From CAYMJO01 sp964391305 (GTDB taxonomy: Bacteria; Patescibacteriota; CALEFQ01): 9,269 bases of DNA. The translations under genes were made by a program, and so were the position numbers. Under the pieces are notes generated by a model. The model did not search any database. It saw only the letters and a program-made list of their open reading frames with translations, and was not told where the DNA came from. Shown here piece after piece: positions 1 through 6,628 of this stretch; positions within the stretch are counted from its first letter, which is position 1, and every line of letters starts with the position of its first letter. The stretch spans positions 1 through 9,269 of the forward strand of contig CAYMJO010000037.1 in assembly GCA_964391305.1 (NCBI GenBank), written 5' to 3'.

Positions 1-89
1 ATTGCTGTTAATTCTTTACCAAAAAACTTTTCGATCGTCCTCGGCGACAGTCCCAATTCAAGAATACTGCACCACTTAGGAAAAGTCAT
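1..89 (-). CDS. Partial hypothetical protein, N-terminal 29 residues only (cut by window edge)
   Basis: An ATG at 89 opens a frame that runs without a stop to position 1. It begins MTFPKWCSILEL and continues through LGLSPRTIEKFFGKEL, a hydrophilic, helix-prone sequence. It lies 39 bp after the ccdA stop codon, in the same frame and on the same strand, so it could be the next gene of that transcript. No Shine-Dalgarno sequence precedes it, but the other genes here lack one too. No earlier in-frame start exists between the ccdA stop and this ATG. The LSPRTIEKFF stretch faintly recalls a helix-turn-helix, but 29 residues are too few for any family assignment. The ORF could also be chance; its codon choice is unremarkable for this window. 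Confidence 0.4.
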   Translation of the reverse strand, partial: MTFPKWCSILELGLSPRTIEKFFGKELTA

Positions 90-128
90 TACTAAATAAA
101 AGTCGGCGAGTTTCTGTCTTTTTACAAA

Positions 129-854
129 TTACTGTAGAAAATAAAAATACCCGACCACTTTCGCGAAATTTCCAGTAAGTACAACGATGCCAAGCGCGAT
201 CAAAACTACTCCCGCAATTATATTGATAGCGCTGAAAACTCTCCTGCTCTTCATGATGAATTTCGACATCCACGTAGTAAAAAGCCCGACCAACAAAAAT
301 GGGAGCATTATGCCGGACGAATAAAACAGAAGAAGCAACGCTCCTGAAGCAGCAGAACCGCTAGCCGCCGCAAGGACGAAAATCGCGGCAAGCACAGGCC
401 CGACACATGGCGTCCAGCCAATAGCAAACACAGCGCCGATTACTACCGCACTTAAAATTTTGAAAAATTTTCCTCTGCCTTCCCTATTGTCAGAAACTTT
501 GATACCAATTCCTTTTTGCAAAAAAGGAATTTTTATTATGCCCAACACAACAAGTCCGAAAAGTATTATCAATGCGCCACCGACTCTTTCAATCCAAATT
601 TGATAATAAATCAAGATCTCCGAAAAATATCCGAGAGCGGTTCCAGCCAGAACGAATACGACAGTAAAGCCAGCAATAAATGCAACGGTGTTCAGCAAAA
701 CGGATCGTCTAGCCTCTCTTGTCTTCTCTATCTCTAGCAAACCAACGCCGGCGATGTGAGACAGAAATGCGGGGATGAGAACTACGACACATGGGGTGAT
801 GAAGGATACTAAGCCAGCTATGAAGGCAACTGACAGTTCTATAGTAGATTCCAT
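129..854 (-). CDS. ccdA: CcdA/DsbD-like thiol-disulfide transporter (cytochrome c biogenesis transmembrane protein)
   Basis: This 241-residue membrane protein has about six hydrophobic segments (roughly residues 6-30, 52-77, 88-108, 133-162, 168-195 and 205-227), the size and layout of the CcdA family. The two signature cysteines are present in the pseudo-symmetric halves: C22 in FITPCVVVLIPAFLSHIAG and C150 in GWTPCVGPVLAAI. In this family the pair carries electrons from cytoplasmic thioredoxin across the membrane to reduce extracytoplasmic thiol proteins, serving cytochrome c maturation or disulfide isomerisation. No cytochrome or thioredoxin-fold partner is visible here, so the recipient is unknown. 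A role in keeping secreted cysteine proteins reduced or correctly paired is an inference. The start is ATG, 22 bp after the glycosidase stop, which suggests cotranscription. No Shine-Dalgarno sequence is seen. A perfect 11-bp inverted repeat lies inside the gene at 507-531. Confidence 0.93.
   Translation of the reverse strand: MESTIELSVAFIAGLVSFITPCVVVLIPAFLSHIAGVGLLEIEKTREARRSVLLNTVAFIAGFTVVFVLAGTALGYFSEILIYYQIWIERVGGALIILFGLVVLGIIKIPFLQKGIGIKVSDNREGRGKFFKILSAVVIGAVFAIGWTPCVGPVLAAIFVLAAASGSAASGALLLLFYSSGIMLPFLLVGLFTTWMSKFIMKSRRVFSAINIIAGVVLIALGIVVLTGNFAKVVGYFYFLQ
507..531. repeat. Short inverted repeat inside ccdA
   Basis: Perfect 11-bp arms, AATTCCTTTTT and AAAAAGGAATT, are separated by 3 nt. 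The repeat encodes the KIPFLQKGIGI loop between two membrane halves of CcdA. It could form an AT-rich mRNA hairpin, but it may simply follow from Lys/Phe/Ile codons. Confidence 0.5.
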
Positions 855-876
855 TATTCAAAAAATTACAAATTTT

Positions 877-2133
877 TTAAAAGGGGTTCTTCACAATCCA
901 CTCCTTATACATATTAGTCTTTTTCCAGACTTTCCATGGAATAGTCGGATGAACCGTCTTGCCGCCGAACTTGATCGCCCGAGCGATTGCCGGAATCGGA
1001 TAACCGCCATAGGTATATGAGTTCGTGATCGTATACCAATTTTGCGCAGACACGGGAATTTTTCCCTTTCCAAAATAATTCTCCAAGCCCTTTCGAAGCT
1101 TGACCGCTTTTTCAGAAGCAACGTCCTGTTTCACAAAATCCTGATTGTAAGGTCCCTTGTAAATTCCGGAATACCACCAAAAAACCGGCTTTGGCTCCAA
1201 AGCTCTTGTCAGAAAACCAAATTTATTTTCATAGTCGCTCGCAGTCACTCGATCTCTGTAAGTATACAAAAATATCTTTTCAACATAATCCTGACTCAAT
1301 AACCACGGCACTTTCTTCTGCAAATATTCTTTCTGCAAACCCCTACCAATTCCCCCTGAAGTCGAACATCCCATTTCGGTGATCCATATTTTGTCATTCG
1401 GCTTGTATTTTTTTATGACATCGTTGTAAAGACCGGTGAAGCCGTCCTCGAGCAGCATGTTATCTTTATTCGCGTTGTAGGCTCGACAGTAATAAGCATG
1501 CACCGCGAGTATATCAAACTTATCTCCGCTACCCTTGTACATGCGCTCTATGAAGTCCTTGTTTGGATACGATATGCCCGCGGTCAGAACGGTCGCGTCG
1601 GGATCTTCGCGCTTGATCCTATCATAAGCCGGTTCGAGAATTTTTTTGTACGCATCATAATTATTCGGCGTAAGAAAGCTCGCCGAATCAGGTTCGTTCC
1701 AGATCTGCCAATAGTTCACATATGGCTTGTAACGGCTCACAACAAATTCAACAAACCGGAGAAATCGGTCCATATCGGGAACATCAAAATCCCCATTCGC
1801 CGGTCCATAGGCTATCATGCCCACAACTTTGATGTCCATATCATGATACTTGCGCATGACATAATCGTAGCGCTTCATCCACGCGGTGTTGTCCTCTGTA
1901 TCCAAAACCTCCGTATAAAAATGTTCACGCACCCATTTTGTATTGCTGTTTTTCAGAAAACTTTCCGTCTTGCCGTTGGCATCGAAGGCATCAAGCGACC
2001 AATGAACGTTCATACCAAGATCGGTCTTATAAACCGGCTTCACAACATCTTCAGCAAAAGAATTCCCCGGCAAAGAAATGATTGCCGCGAAAATAAACAC
2101 GGCCAGCAAAAAAATTGAAACTAGTTTTCGCAT
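877..2133 (-). CDS. Secreted clan GH-A glycoside hydrolase (GH39/GH5-like) with a conserved C-terminal tail domain
   Basis: This 418-residue protein begins with a Sec signal peptide (basic MRKL, hydrophobic core to about residue 20, likely cleavage after NSFA at 27). The rest reads as a (beta/alpha)8 retaining glycosidase of clan GH-A. The acid/base glutamate is E147 in YWQIWNEPD (strand 4), and the nucleophile is E253 in KIWITEMGCS (strand 7). HWSLDAF near the start and FDILAVHAYY around 206-215 fit the other barrel strands. The WNEPD and WITEMG context most resembles GH39-type xylosidase-like or GH5-like enzymes, but the substrate cannot be read from the sequence. Residues about 335-418 lie beyond the barrel and form a separate tail with NWYTITNSYTYGGYPI and KTVHPTIPWKVWKKT; I recall similar tails on Patescibacteria surface proteins, function unknown. 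The two mature cysteines are C216 and C256. The gene precedes ccdA by 22 bp. Confidence 0.85.
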   Translation of the reverse strand: MRKLVSIFLLAVFIFAAIISLPGNSFAEDVVKPVYKTDLGMNVHWSLDAFDANGKTESFLKNSNTKWVREHFYTEVLDTEDNTAWMKRYDYVMRKYHDMDIKVVGMIAYGPANGDFDVPDMDRFLRFVEFVVSRYKPYVNYWQIWNEPDSASFLTPNNYDAYKKILEPAYDRIKREDPDATVLTAGISYPNKDFIERMYKGSGDKFDILAVHAYYCRAYNANKDNMLLEDGFTGLYNDVIKKYKPNDKIWITEMGCSTSGGIGRGLQKEYLQKKVPWLLSQDYVEKIFLYTYRDRVTASDYENKFGFLTRALEPKPVFWWYSGIYKGPYNQDFVKQDVASEKAVKLRKGLENYFGKGKIPVSAQNWYTITNSYTYGGYPIPAIARAIKFGGKTVHPTIPWKVWKKTNMYKEWIVKNPF

Positions 2134-2174
2134 AAAAATACAAAAAAATTAATGCCTGATACTCAAGCCTCAAG

Positions 2175-2204
2175 AAAGATTTAAGATATATATCTTAAAC
2201 CTTT
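2175..2204. repeat. Near-perfect 30-bp palindrome between genes, possible operator or hairpin
   Basis: The core TTTAAGATATATATCTTAAA (2180-2199) is a perfect 20-bp palindrome. After one mismatch it is extended by AAAG on the left and CTTT on the right. It lies about 40 bp upstream of the glycosidase start and about 50 bp downstream of the membrane-protein stop. No T-tract follows on the minus strand and the stem is AT-rich, so it does not look like an intrinsic terminator. A dimeric regulator binding site is the more natural reading, but this is an inference. Confidence 0.55.
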
Positions 2205-2253
2205 GATTTTTCATCATTCAGTCTTCCCAATATAATATCTTTCGGAAAAAATA

Positions 2254-3525
2254 TCACACAGTTGTTCTATCCTCACGCCTTTTCACAACCTTCGCAAGTA
2301 TAAGTAAAATTATTCCAATGGCAACGAATATTCCCCACGCGAGCAAATCATTGAATGTCAATTTTTTTATAAGGGAAGCAATAAGAGGAATTGCGAATTC
2401 ACTCATAATACCCTGAAGCCATGCGATATTGACTCCTTGTATTTTCATTCCCGGGAGAACAGCCCGAGGCAAAAGACCAATGGAGAAATACGTGATAGCG
2501 GAAAACACAAATATGGTGACTGCCGGACTTAGTATAGACTTCCACGCGATCGAAAGTTGCCAACTCAATTTCTTTCTGTAAATCACCAAAAGCAAGATCA
2601 TCAAAGCAACACAGGCCGCAATGGAAACATACATTGCGATTCTAATCAGTTTAACAACTCTCGGCGGATCCTGCAGCAATCTCAAGTAGAAAGGCGTTTT
2701 CGATCCTTTCATATCCGAAGCCTGCTTCGGAGCAACCCATTTTTGGAACTGTTCTTCATCTATGACATATTTGTTTGGTATCTGTCCAAAGCCTATGCCT
2801 GACGGGTTTTCTTTTTCAAACTGTTTCTGCATCTCCGCGAAAGAAAAACCGGCCGGTTTGCATTGTGTCTCTACAATCAGCTTCATATAGTCATCACTTG
2901 TCCCTTTCTCGCAGGTGGGAAGTTCTTCAAATTGCACGGCGGCGGCTTCCTCAAAAACTTTTTCAAATTTGCCTATGAACGGAGAGAGATCAAGCTCTAT
3001 TGACAGAGGTTCTTTTCCATTCAACCATGCAAATCCAGAATCTATCGCCCCCTCTGCCTGCCTCTGAAGCCATTCTACGGTCACCGCGTCCTGCAGTGCT
3101 TCCGAAATTTTATTCGCGTACTCGGCACTAATAGGTGAACTCTCCCCTGAAAAAGATCCTTCTTGAAAATCTTTTTCAAAATCCTCAACATCGTCCCCGT
3201 CAATATCCCTGACATTCACCCTTGGGACCATATTGCCTCTCGGATCATCAGCCTCTGGAACTTCGCCTCCTCCAGGCATCATTTGAAAGGAAAGCCCCGA
3301 GAAAATCTCTGGAAGAACATAATCCTTCATCTTCACGTACGCATTATTTTCAACAAGCCAGCCTTTCCAAAATTTAGAGTTCAGAATAGTCAAATTTAAA
3401 TTCACAAGTGTAACAGACAAAATAAGAAAGATCGCAAATAAAAATGCGAGCAGTCCTCCTAGACAGCCGTGCGGCTTCTTCACTTTTGGCTGATATAGTG
3501 ATGGGATTTCTCTTTTTATTTTCAT
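2254..3525 (-). CDS. Uncharacterised membrane protein with a large extracytoplasmic domain
   Basis: This 423-residue protein has a basic cytoplasmic N-terminus and one transmembrane segment at about 22-46. A large outer region (about 50-290) follows, then a C-terminal membrane block with segments near 294-316, 330-352 and 394-414 and a weaker one near 372-388. The outer region includes a very acidic stretch around 107-121 (RDIDGDDVEDFEKDFQE). After it come TVEWLQRQAEGAIDSGFAWL and the DLSPFIGKFEKV segment, then a cysteine pair, C205 (LPTC) and C222 (CKPAG), that could form a disulfide. I recall proteins of this plan (NLTLLN-like segment after the first helix, EWLQ..AE..ID..FAWL.G, LP.C, C.PAG) as conserved hypotheticals in Chloroflexota and Patescibacteria, without a known function. 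The start is ATG; AAAGGAAG lies too far upstream (19 nt) to be a normal ribosome site and instead sits just after a -10 element. Confidence 0.8.
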   Translation of the reverse strand: MKIKREIPSLYQPKVKKPHGCLGGLLAFLFAIFLILSVTLVNLNLTILNSKFWKGWLVENNAYVKMKDYVLPEIFSGLSFQMMPGGGEVPEADDPRGNMVPRVNVRDIDGDDVEDFEKDFQEGSFSGESSPISAEYANKISEALQDAVTVEWLQRQAEGAIDSGFAWLNGKEPLSIELDLSPFIGKFEKVFEEAAAVQFEELPTCEKGTSDDYMKLIVETQCKPAGFSFAEMQKQFEKENPSGIGFGQIPNKYVIDEEQFQKWVAPKQASDMKGSKTPFYLRLLQDPPRVVKLIRIAMYVSIAACVALMILLLVIYRKKLSWQLSIAWKSILSPAVTIFVFSAITYFSIGLLPRAVLPGMKIQGVNIAWLQGIMSEFAIPLIASLIKKLTFNDLLAWGIFVAIGIILLILAKVVKRREDRTTV

Positions 3526-3552
3526 ATTTTTAAAAAAAATAATTCTTCCTTT

Positions 3553-3581
3553 AGTATATCACAATGAAACTTCTGCTAAAA
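3553..3581 (-). promoter_or_regulatory. Extended -10 promoter for the membrane-protein gene
   Basis: On the minus strand TGATATACT forms an extended -10 (TG, one base, TATACT). A poor -35 candidate, TTTTAG, lies 17 bp upstream. Transcription would start near 3546 and give a leader of about 21 nt before the ATG at 3525. Confidence 0.55.
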
Positions 3582-3584
3582 CAC

Positions 3585-3613
3585 AGGGAATACTCGCTAG
3601 AAAGGCATTCCCT
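3585..3613 (-). terminator. Possible weak terminator hairpin after the third lipoprotein gene
   Basis: The arms AGGGAAT and ATTCCCT (7 bp) flank a 15-nt loop, about 20 bp after the stop codon of the 3634-4224 gene. On the minus strand the downstream tail is GTGTTTTAG, not a clean T-run, so termination would be inefficient if it occurs at all. The run of Ts is on the other side of the hairpin. Confidence 0.35.
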
Positions 3614-3633
3614 AAAAAATATCATGTCAACTT

Positions 3634-4224
3634 TTACTCACAAAGATCTGCGGTGAAAGACCCCGCGATGGAAGTCTGACCATCGCCAAAGTCAAATTTA
3701 GCCCAGCCCGAAATTTTCTTATTCGTCTCATCGATCTTACTGATCACAATCTTAGACGACCACTCCACGTTGACGCTCATGGGAGTGCCATCTTCCTGTT
3801 CATAATGATAATATGAATGATATTCTTCAAACTCAACCTCTTCGTCAAGCTTCTTCTCAAAAGTTCCTTCCTTAAAAACCTTAGAGCTGAAATTGACCGC
3901 GCTGTTGTCAACCAAAACTCCGCACGGTTCATCGGGGGCAATGTTCGAAAAAGTCCAGCTGTATTCGTCTTCCCACTTGGTCACTTGCACCGCGGCAATC
4001 GTTACGTCTTTTCTATTTATTCTTCCGGCAATCGGGATGTCGGGAATACTTCCCTTATCGGTCGCAGAAGTCCAATTACCCTGCACTTCCTCCTCAATTT
4101 TGACCGTTTCCTCCTTCGGCTCTTCTTTAGGTGTTGTCCCGATCTTGCAACTGGCGCCGGCAACAAGAATAAAAACAAATACCATCGCCAGCGAAAGCAG
4201 TATTTTGCTTAAATGTTTTTTCAT
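3634..4224 (-). CDS. Putative lipoprotein of unknown function
   Basis: From the ATG at 4224 the product is 196 residues. It has an MKKHLSK basic start, a hydrophobic core and a lipoprotein-like cysteine at residue 26 in ILVAGASC. A charged Glu/Lys linker follows (TTPKEEPKEETVKIEEEV), then a globular domain starting at GNWTSATDKGSIPDIP. The domain looks beta-rich (WEDEYSWTFSNI, SVNVEWSSKIVISKI, ISGWAKFDFGDGQTSIAGSF) and ends in a cysteine near the C-terminus (ADLCE). I do not recognise the family. An in-frame TTG at 4239 would add five residues, but the extended -10 element at 4252-4260 would leave it only about 6 nt of leader, so ATG 4224 is preferred. The -3 residue of the lipobox is Gly rather than Leu, so lipidation is likely but not certain. 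Confidence 0.75.
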   Translation of the reverse strand: MKKHLSKILLSLAMVFVFILVAGASCKIGTTPKEEPKEETVKIEEEVQGNWTSATDKGSIPDIPIAGRINRKDVTIAAVQVTKWEDEYSWTFSNIAPDEPCGVLVDNSAVNFSSKVFKEGTFEKKLDEEVEFEEYHSYYHYEQEDGTPMSVNVEWSSKIVISKIDETNKKISGWAKFDFGDGQTSIAGSFTADLCE

Positions 4225-4251
4225 TATCTTTTTGTTCAATTCTTTTATAAA

Positions 4252-4280
4252 ATTATAGCATTTTAAAAAAATTCTAAAAA
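4252..4280 (-). promoter_or_regulatory. Extended -10 promoter for the third lipoprotein gene
   Basis: The minus strand carries TGCTATAAT, a consensus -10 hexamer with the TGn extension at 4252-4260. Only a weak -35 (TTTTTA) lies 17 bp upstream. The predicted start near 4245 is about 21 nt before the ATG at 4224. The promoter directly abuts the stop codon of the radical SAM gene. Confidence 0.7.
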
Positions 4281-4282
4281 AC

Positions 4283-5782
4283 CTACTTCTTCCCCAACCT
4301 AAGATTCCTCATTTTCACATACAGCTTTGGCATTTTATTTTTCAATGTGTTTTTGGACGCGTTGAGAAGTTTTCGCTCCTGCTTCATCGCGATGTTTAAC
4401 ATCTTGAATGGCAAATATTTTGAAGACAAAGCTCTATCCAAACTTTTTTCACAAATTTTTCCAATACCTTTGGGAAGCTTGTAAATCGTTTTGTAGGTTT
4501 TTACAAGCGGACGAAAGTACAGAGAGAAAAACTCGACTTGAGATTCTGGATAATTTGGATTTTTCAGCAAAATGTCCTCCGTATAATTCACGGATGGCTT
4601 GAATAATTTATTTTTCAAAGACATCTTGTAAGCTTCGGTACCGGGAAATGGATAAAAAACGGGAGCCAAAGAACGTGTCGCCTTTATTTTTGCATTGAGT
4701 TTAACAGTATCCAAAGTCTCCCTCGGCGTTTCCATCGGACAGTTGATCATGTTGTACGCGAGCGTGCTAATACCATATTTTCTGCAAAGCGCAAACGCTT
4801 TCTTAATCTGGCTGTTTTTCATGTTTCGCCGAAGTACGCGCCGCCTAAATTCCTCGTTTCCGCTCTCAACGCCGAAATGCACACGATAGCATCCGGCTCC
4901 TTTCAGCAACTTTACTAATTCTTCGTCAACAGTTTCTGGATGCAAATTGCATCCGAAAGGCAATTTGATTTCTTTTTTATAAAGTTTTAAAAAATTTACG
5001 CACCAGTCTCTTGGCAAAGACAAATTGTTGTCCCAAAACGTTATGTACTTTATATACCTGTGATTTTTTAATAATTTTTTTAAATATTTAATAGAATTTT
5101 CGGGAGATCTGACTCTGTGATATTTGTTTTTGTTTGGATATAAATTTTTGACGGTATGGTTGCAACAATAAGTGCAGTTGAAAAAACATCCACGGGAAAG
5201 CATGACGCCCGCAGTATAAATTTTTGACGAAGTCAAATTCTTAAAATCAAATAAATCGAAGTCCGGCAAAGGAAGATCGTCAAGATTTTCAACGAGAGGC
5301 ATTATCGGATTTTTCCTGATTCCGTCTTTAGTCTTCACCCAAATGCTCTTGATGTTGTCGTAAGGTTTTCCCGCTTCCATCGCGTCGCAAAGATCTCTCA
5401 TCGGATATTCCGCTTCGCCGATGCAGACCATGTCAACGCCGGAAATTTTGAGAATTTCTTCAGGAAAAAGCGTCGCGTGATAGCTTCCGCAAATTATAGG
5501 AACGTCCATTTCTTTTTTTAAAAAAGGAATGTACTGCACGACATCTGGCAGATTATTCGTGCGAAGTGAAAAACTCACGAGGTCCGGCTTATGCTTTTTT
5601 ACAGTGCTCAAAAACTCGTCCCGAGAAACCTTCTCCCTAAGATGATAAAGCTCGACATCATGTCCCGCTTCTTTCAGAACGCTGGAGACAGACGCAAGCC
5701 CTTCGGAATAAAATCCCCACTCCTCATCGCCGGCCTTCTTCTTGCCTTCGGGAAAGTCCGGATATATGAATAATACTTTCAT
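4283..5782 (-). CDS. B12-binding-domain radical SAM protein, substrate unknown
   Basis: This 499-residue protein has the two-domain plan of the cobalamin-binding radical SAM superfamily. Residues 1 to about 150 form a Rossmann-like B12-binding domain (MKVLFIYPDFPEG, GLASVSSVLKEAGHDVELY, PIICGSYHATLFPEE, CIGEAEYPMRDL). It lacks the DxHxxG cobalamin-ligand motif, as is usual in this radical SAM class. From about 190 the AdoMet core follows, with the [4Fe-4S] motif C199-x3-C203-x2-C206 in SRGCFFNCTYCC. Further core features are the VESGNEEFRRRVLRRN strand near 305-320 and the CPMETPRETLDT loop. The basic C-terminal part (about 430-499) is not family-diagnostic. Members include methyltransferases, ring-forming enzymes and methylthiotransferase relatives; nothing here shows the reaction. 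It is cytoplasmic, unlike its neighbours, and there is no adjacent pathway gene. The start is ATG. Confidence 0.9.
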   Translation of the reverse strand: MKVLFIYPDFPEGKKKAGDEEWGFYSEGLASVSSVLKEAGHDVELYHLREKVSRDEFLSTVKKHKPDLVSFSLRTNNLPDVVQYIPFLKKEMDVPIICGSYHATLFPEEILKISGVDMVCIGEAEYPMRDLCDAMEAGKPYDNIKSIWVKTKDGIRKNPIMPLVENLDDLPLPDFDLFDFKNLTSSKIYTAGVMLSRGCFFNCTYCCNHTVKNLYPNKNKYHRVRSPENSIKYLKKLLKNHRYIKYITFWDNNLSLPRDWCVNFLKLYKKEIKLPFGCNLHPETVDEELVKLLKGAGCYRVHFGVESGNEEFRRRVLRRNMKNSQIKKAFALCRKYGISTLAYNMINCPMETPRETLDTVKLNAKIKATRSLAPVFYPFPGTEAYKMSLKNKLFKPSVNYTEDILLKNPNYPESQVEFFSLYFRPLVKTYKTIYKLPKGIGKICEKSLDRALSSKYLPFKMLNIAMKQERKLLNASKNTLKNKMPKLYVKMRNLRLGKK

Positions 5783-5829
5783 GTCTTATATGTATAACGC
5801 GGATTGGAACGAATTATTACAATAAACCT

Positions 5830-5858
5830 ATACTACAAAATCCTGCGAAAATTCACAA
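5830..5858 (-). promoter_or_regulatory. Candidate promoter for the radical SAM gene
   Basis: On the minus strand TTGTGA and TAGTAT are spaced 17 bp apart, each matching consensus at 4 of 6 bases. The predicted start is about 40 nt before the ATG at 5782. A second possibility is TGTAATAAT (extended -10 type) slightly downstream. Either would fall between the stop of the upstream lipoprotein gene and this gene. Confidence 0.35.
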
Positions 5859-5861
5859 GCT

Positions 5862-6407
5862 TCAATCTAAAACCTCCACAATACAATTGATCTTGGAAAT
5901 CTTCCATTCGCCTTTTTCGAGAATAAGATCGAAGTCCCACATGTTATCCATACCCTGCGGCTGGCCGAAGTCCGCCTGCACGCGAACACGGTAAGTCTCA
6001 TCGCCGAAAGATTTTTCCGAAGCAATGGCAACTGCGCTCGGGCCGTCTTGAATGCAATAGCTCATCGGCACAAACGATGCATCGGTGAACTCTGCCGCGA
6101 GCTCGGGCGTGAGGTAAGTCTTCGCCTTGTCGTAATCGATCCTTGCGCCTGGAATCGTGCCAAGCGTCGCGTTCATGTAGAGCGTGACAACCTCGGATGG
6201 CGAGTTTGACGGAGACGGAGACGGAGTCAGAGTCGGCGTAGGCGTAGGCGTAGGCGTCGAAGTCGGAGTTTGAGTCGGCGTCGGTGTGGTTGCCGTACCG
6301 TTCTCATTCACGATCTTCTTCCCACATCCGGCGCCCGTTGCGAGAAGCAGAATACCAACAACCAAAAGCGAAAGCATAACCAAAAATGTTTTTTTGTTCT
6401 TTCTCAT
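5862..6407 (-). CDS. Lipoprotein with a Thr/Pro-rich linker and an NTF2-like/DUF3828-like domain
   Basis: The 181-residue product has a signal peptide (MRKNKKTFLVMLSLLVVGIL) ending at a lipidation-type cysteine, C28 in LLATGAGC. Residues 38-70 are an extended linker of TP and SP dipeptides that would hold the domain away from the membrane. The remaining 110 residues begin SEVVTLYMNATLGTIP and contain ARIDYDKAKTYLTPELAAEF, YRVRVQADFG and a closing DFDLILEKGEWKISKI strand pair. That pattern fits small alpha+beta cone folds of the NTF2-like type, where the last strands read 'L.k.dGeWkI..I'. C118 and C175 could pair in a disulfide. The domain probably binds a ligand or partner at the surface; the role is unknown. 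The signal peptide is almost the same as in the upstream lipoprotein (6629-7207), but the mature domains differ. Confidence 0.82.
   Translation of the reverse strand: MRKNKKTFLVMLSLLVVGILLLATGAGCGKKIVNENGTATTPTPTQTPTSTPTPTPTPTLTPSPSPSNSPSEVVTLYMNATLGTIPGARIDYDKAKTYLTPELAAEFTDASFVPMSYCIQDGPSAVAIASEKSFGDETYRVRVQADFGQPQGMDNMWDFDLILEKGEWKISKINCIVEVLD
6198..6296 (-). repeat. Imperfect hexanucleotide repeat coding the Thr/Pro linker
   Basis: Residues 38-70 of the 5862-6407 product are encoded by repeated 6-nt units of the type ACTCCG or ACGCCT (Thr-Pro or Ser-Pro). Tracts of this kind expand and contract easily, so linker length may vary between strains. Confidence 0.75.
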
Positions 6408-6445
6408 TCTTTGTAATTTTAGTTTTTAAAAAAGTATTTGTTCCA

Positions 6446-6474
6446 ATTATATCATAAAAATAATTCAACTTCAA
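6446..6474 (-). promoter_or_regulatory. Strong extended -10 promoter for the second lipoprotein gene
   Basis: On the minus strand TTGAAG (4 of 6 to the -35 consensus) is 17 bp from a perfect TATAAT, which also has the TGA extension (TGATATAAT). Transcription would start near 6439, giving an AT-rich leader of about 32 nt without a Shine-Dalgarno sequence. It follows the terminator at 6570-6597, so this gene is an independent unit. Confidence 0.82.
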
Positions 6475-6569
6475 AATTTAAAAATTTATAACAATTCTTT
6501 TATTAATTACTCCTAAATAATAAATAAATTCAGCCGCAAATTTATGAAATCAACTTAGTCCACTACAAA

Positions 6570-6597
6570 AAGCCAGCTTCTTTTAAAAAGCTGGCTT
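6570..6597 (-). terminator. Intrinsic terminator after the first lipoprotein gene
   Basis: On the minus strand AAGCCAGCTT and AAGCTGGCTT form a perfect 10-bp stem around an 8-nt loop, followed by TTTG so that the RNA ends in a short U-run. It begins about 30 bp after the stop codon at 6629. On the plus strand there is no T-run after the stem, so it acts for the minus-strand gene. Confidence 0.85.
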
Positions 6598-6628
6598 ACA
6601 ATTGCTTAAACTTCCCGGCTGATCCCCT

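Noticed and set aside
1498..2118. A 206-codon open frame on the plus strand
   Set aside because: It is antisense to the well-supported glycosidase, has no signal peptide, domain or start signal, and its composition follows the opposite strand.
4237..4239. TTG as start of the third lipoprotein
   Set aside because: It would leave a leader of about 6 nt after the extended -10 element; the ATG at 4224 gives a normal leader and a cleaner signal peptide.
3817..4258. Overlapping plus-strand frames of 131 and 121 codons
   Set aside because: Both mirror the lipoprotein gene on the minus strand, whose signal peptide, promoter and composition are coherent.
5507..5531. Inverted repeat of T-run and A-run with CATT/AATG ends inside the radical SAM gene
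   Set aside because: It is imperfect and follows from Phe-Leu-Lys-Lys codons; its likeness to the repeat in ccdA seems due to composition.
6198..6296. Possible CRISPR-like or satellite array
   Set aside because: The repeat is a 6-nt coding unit for Thr-Pro without spacers, inside an intact reading frame.
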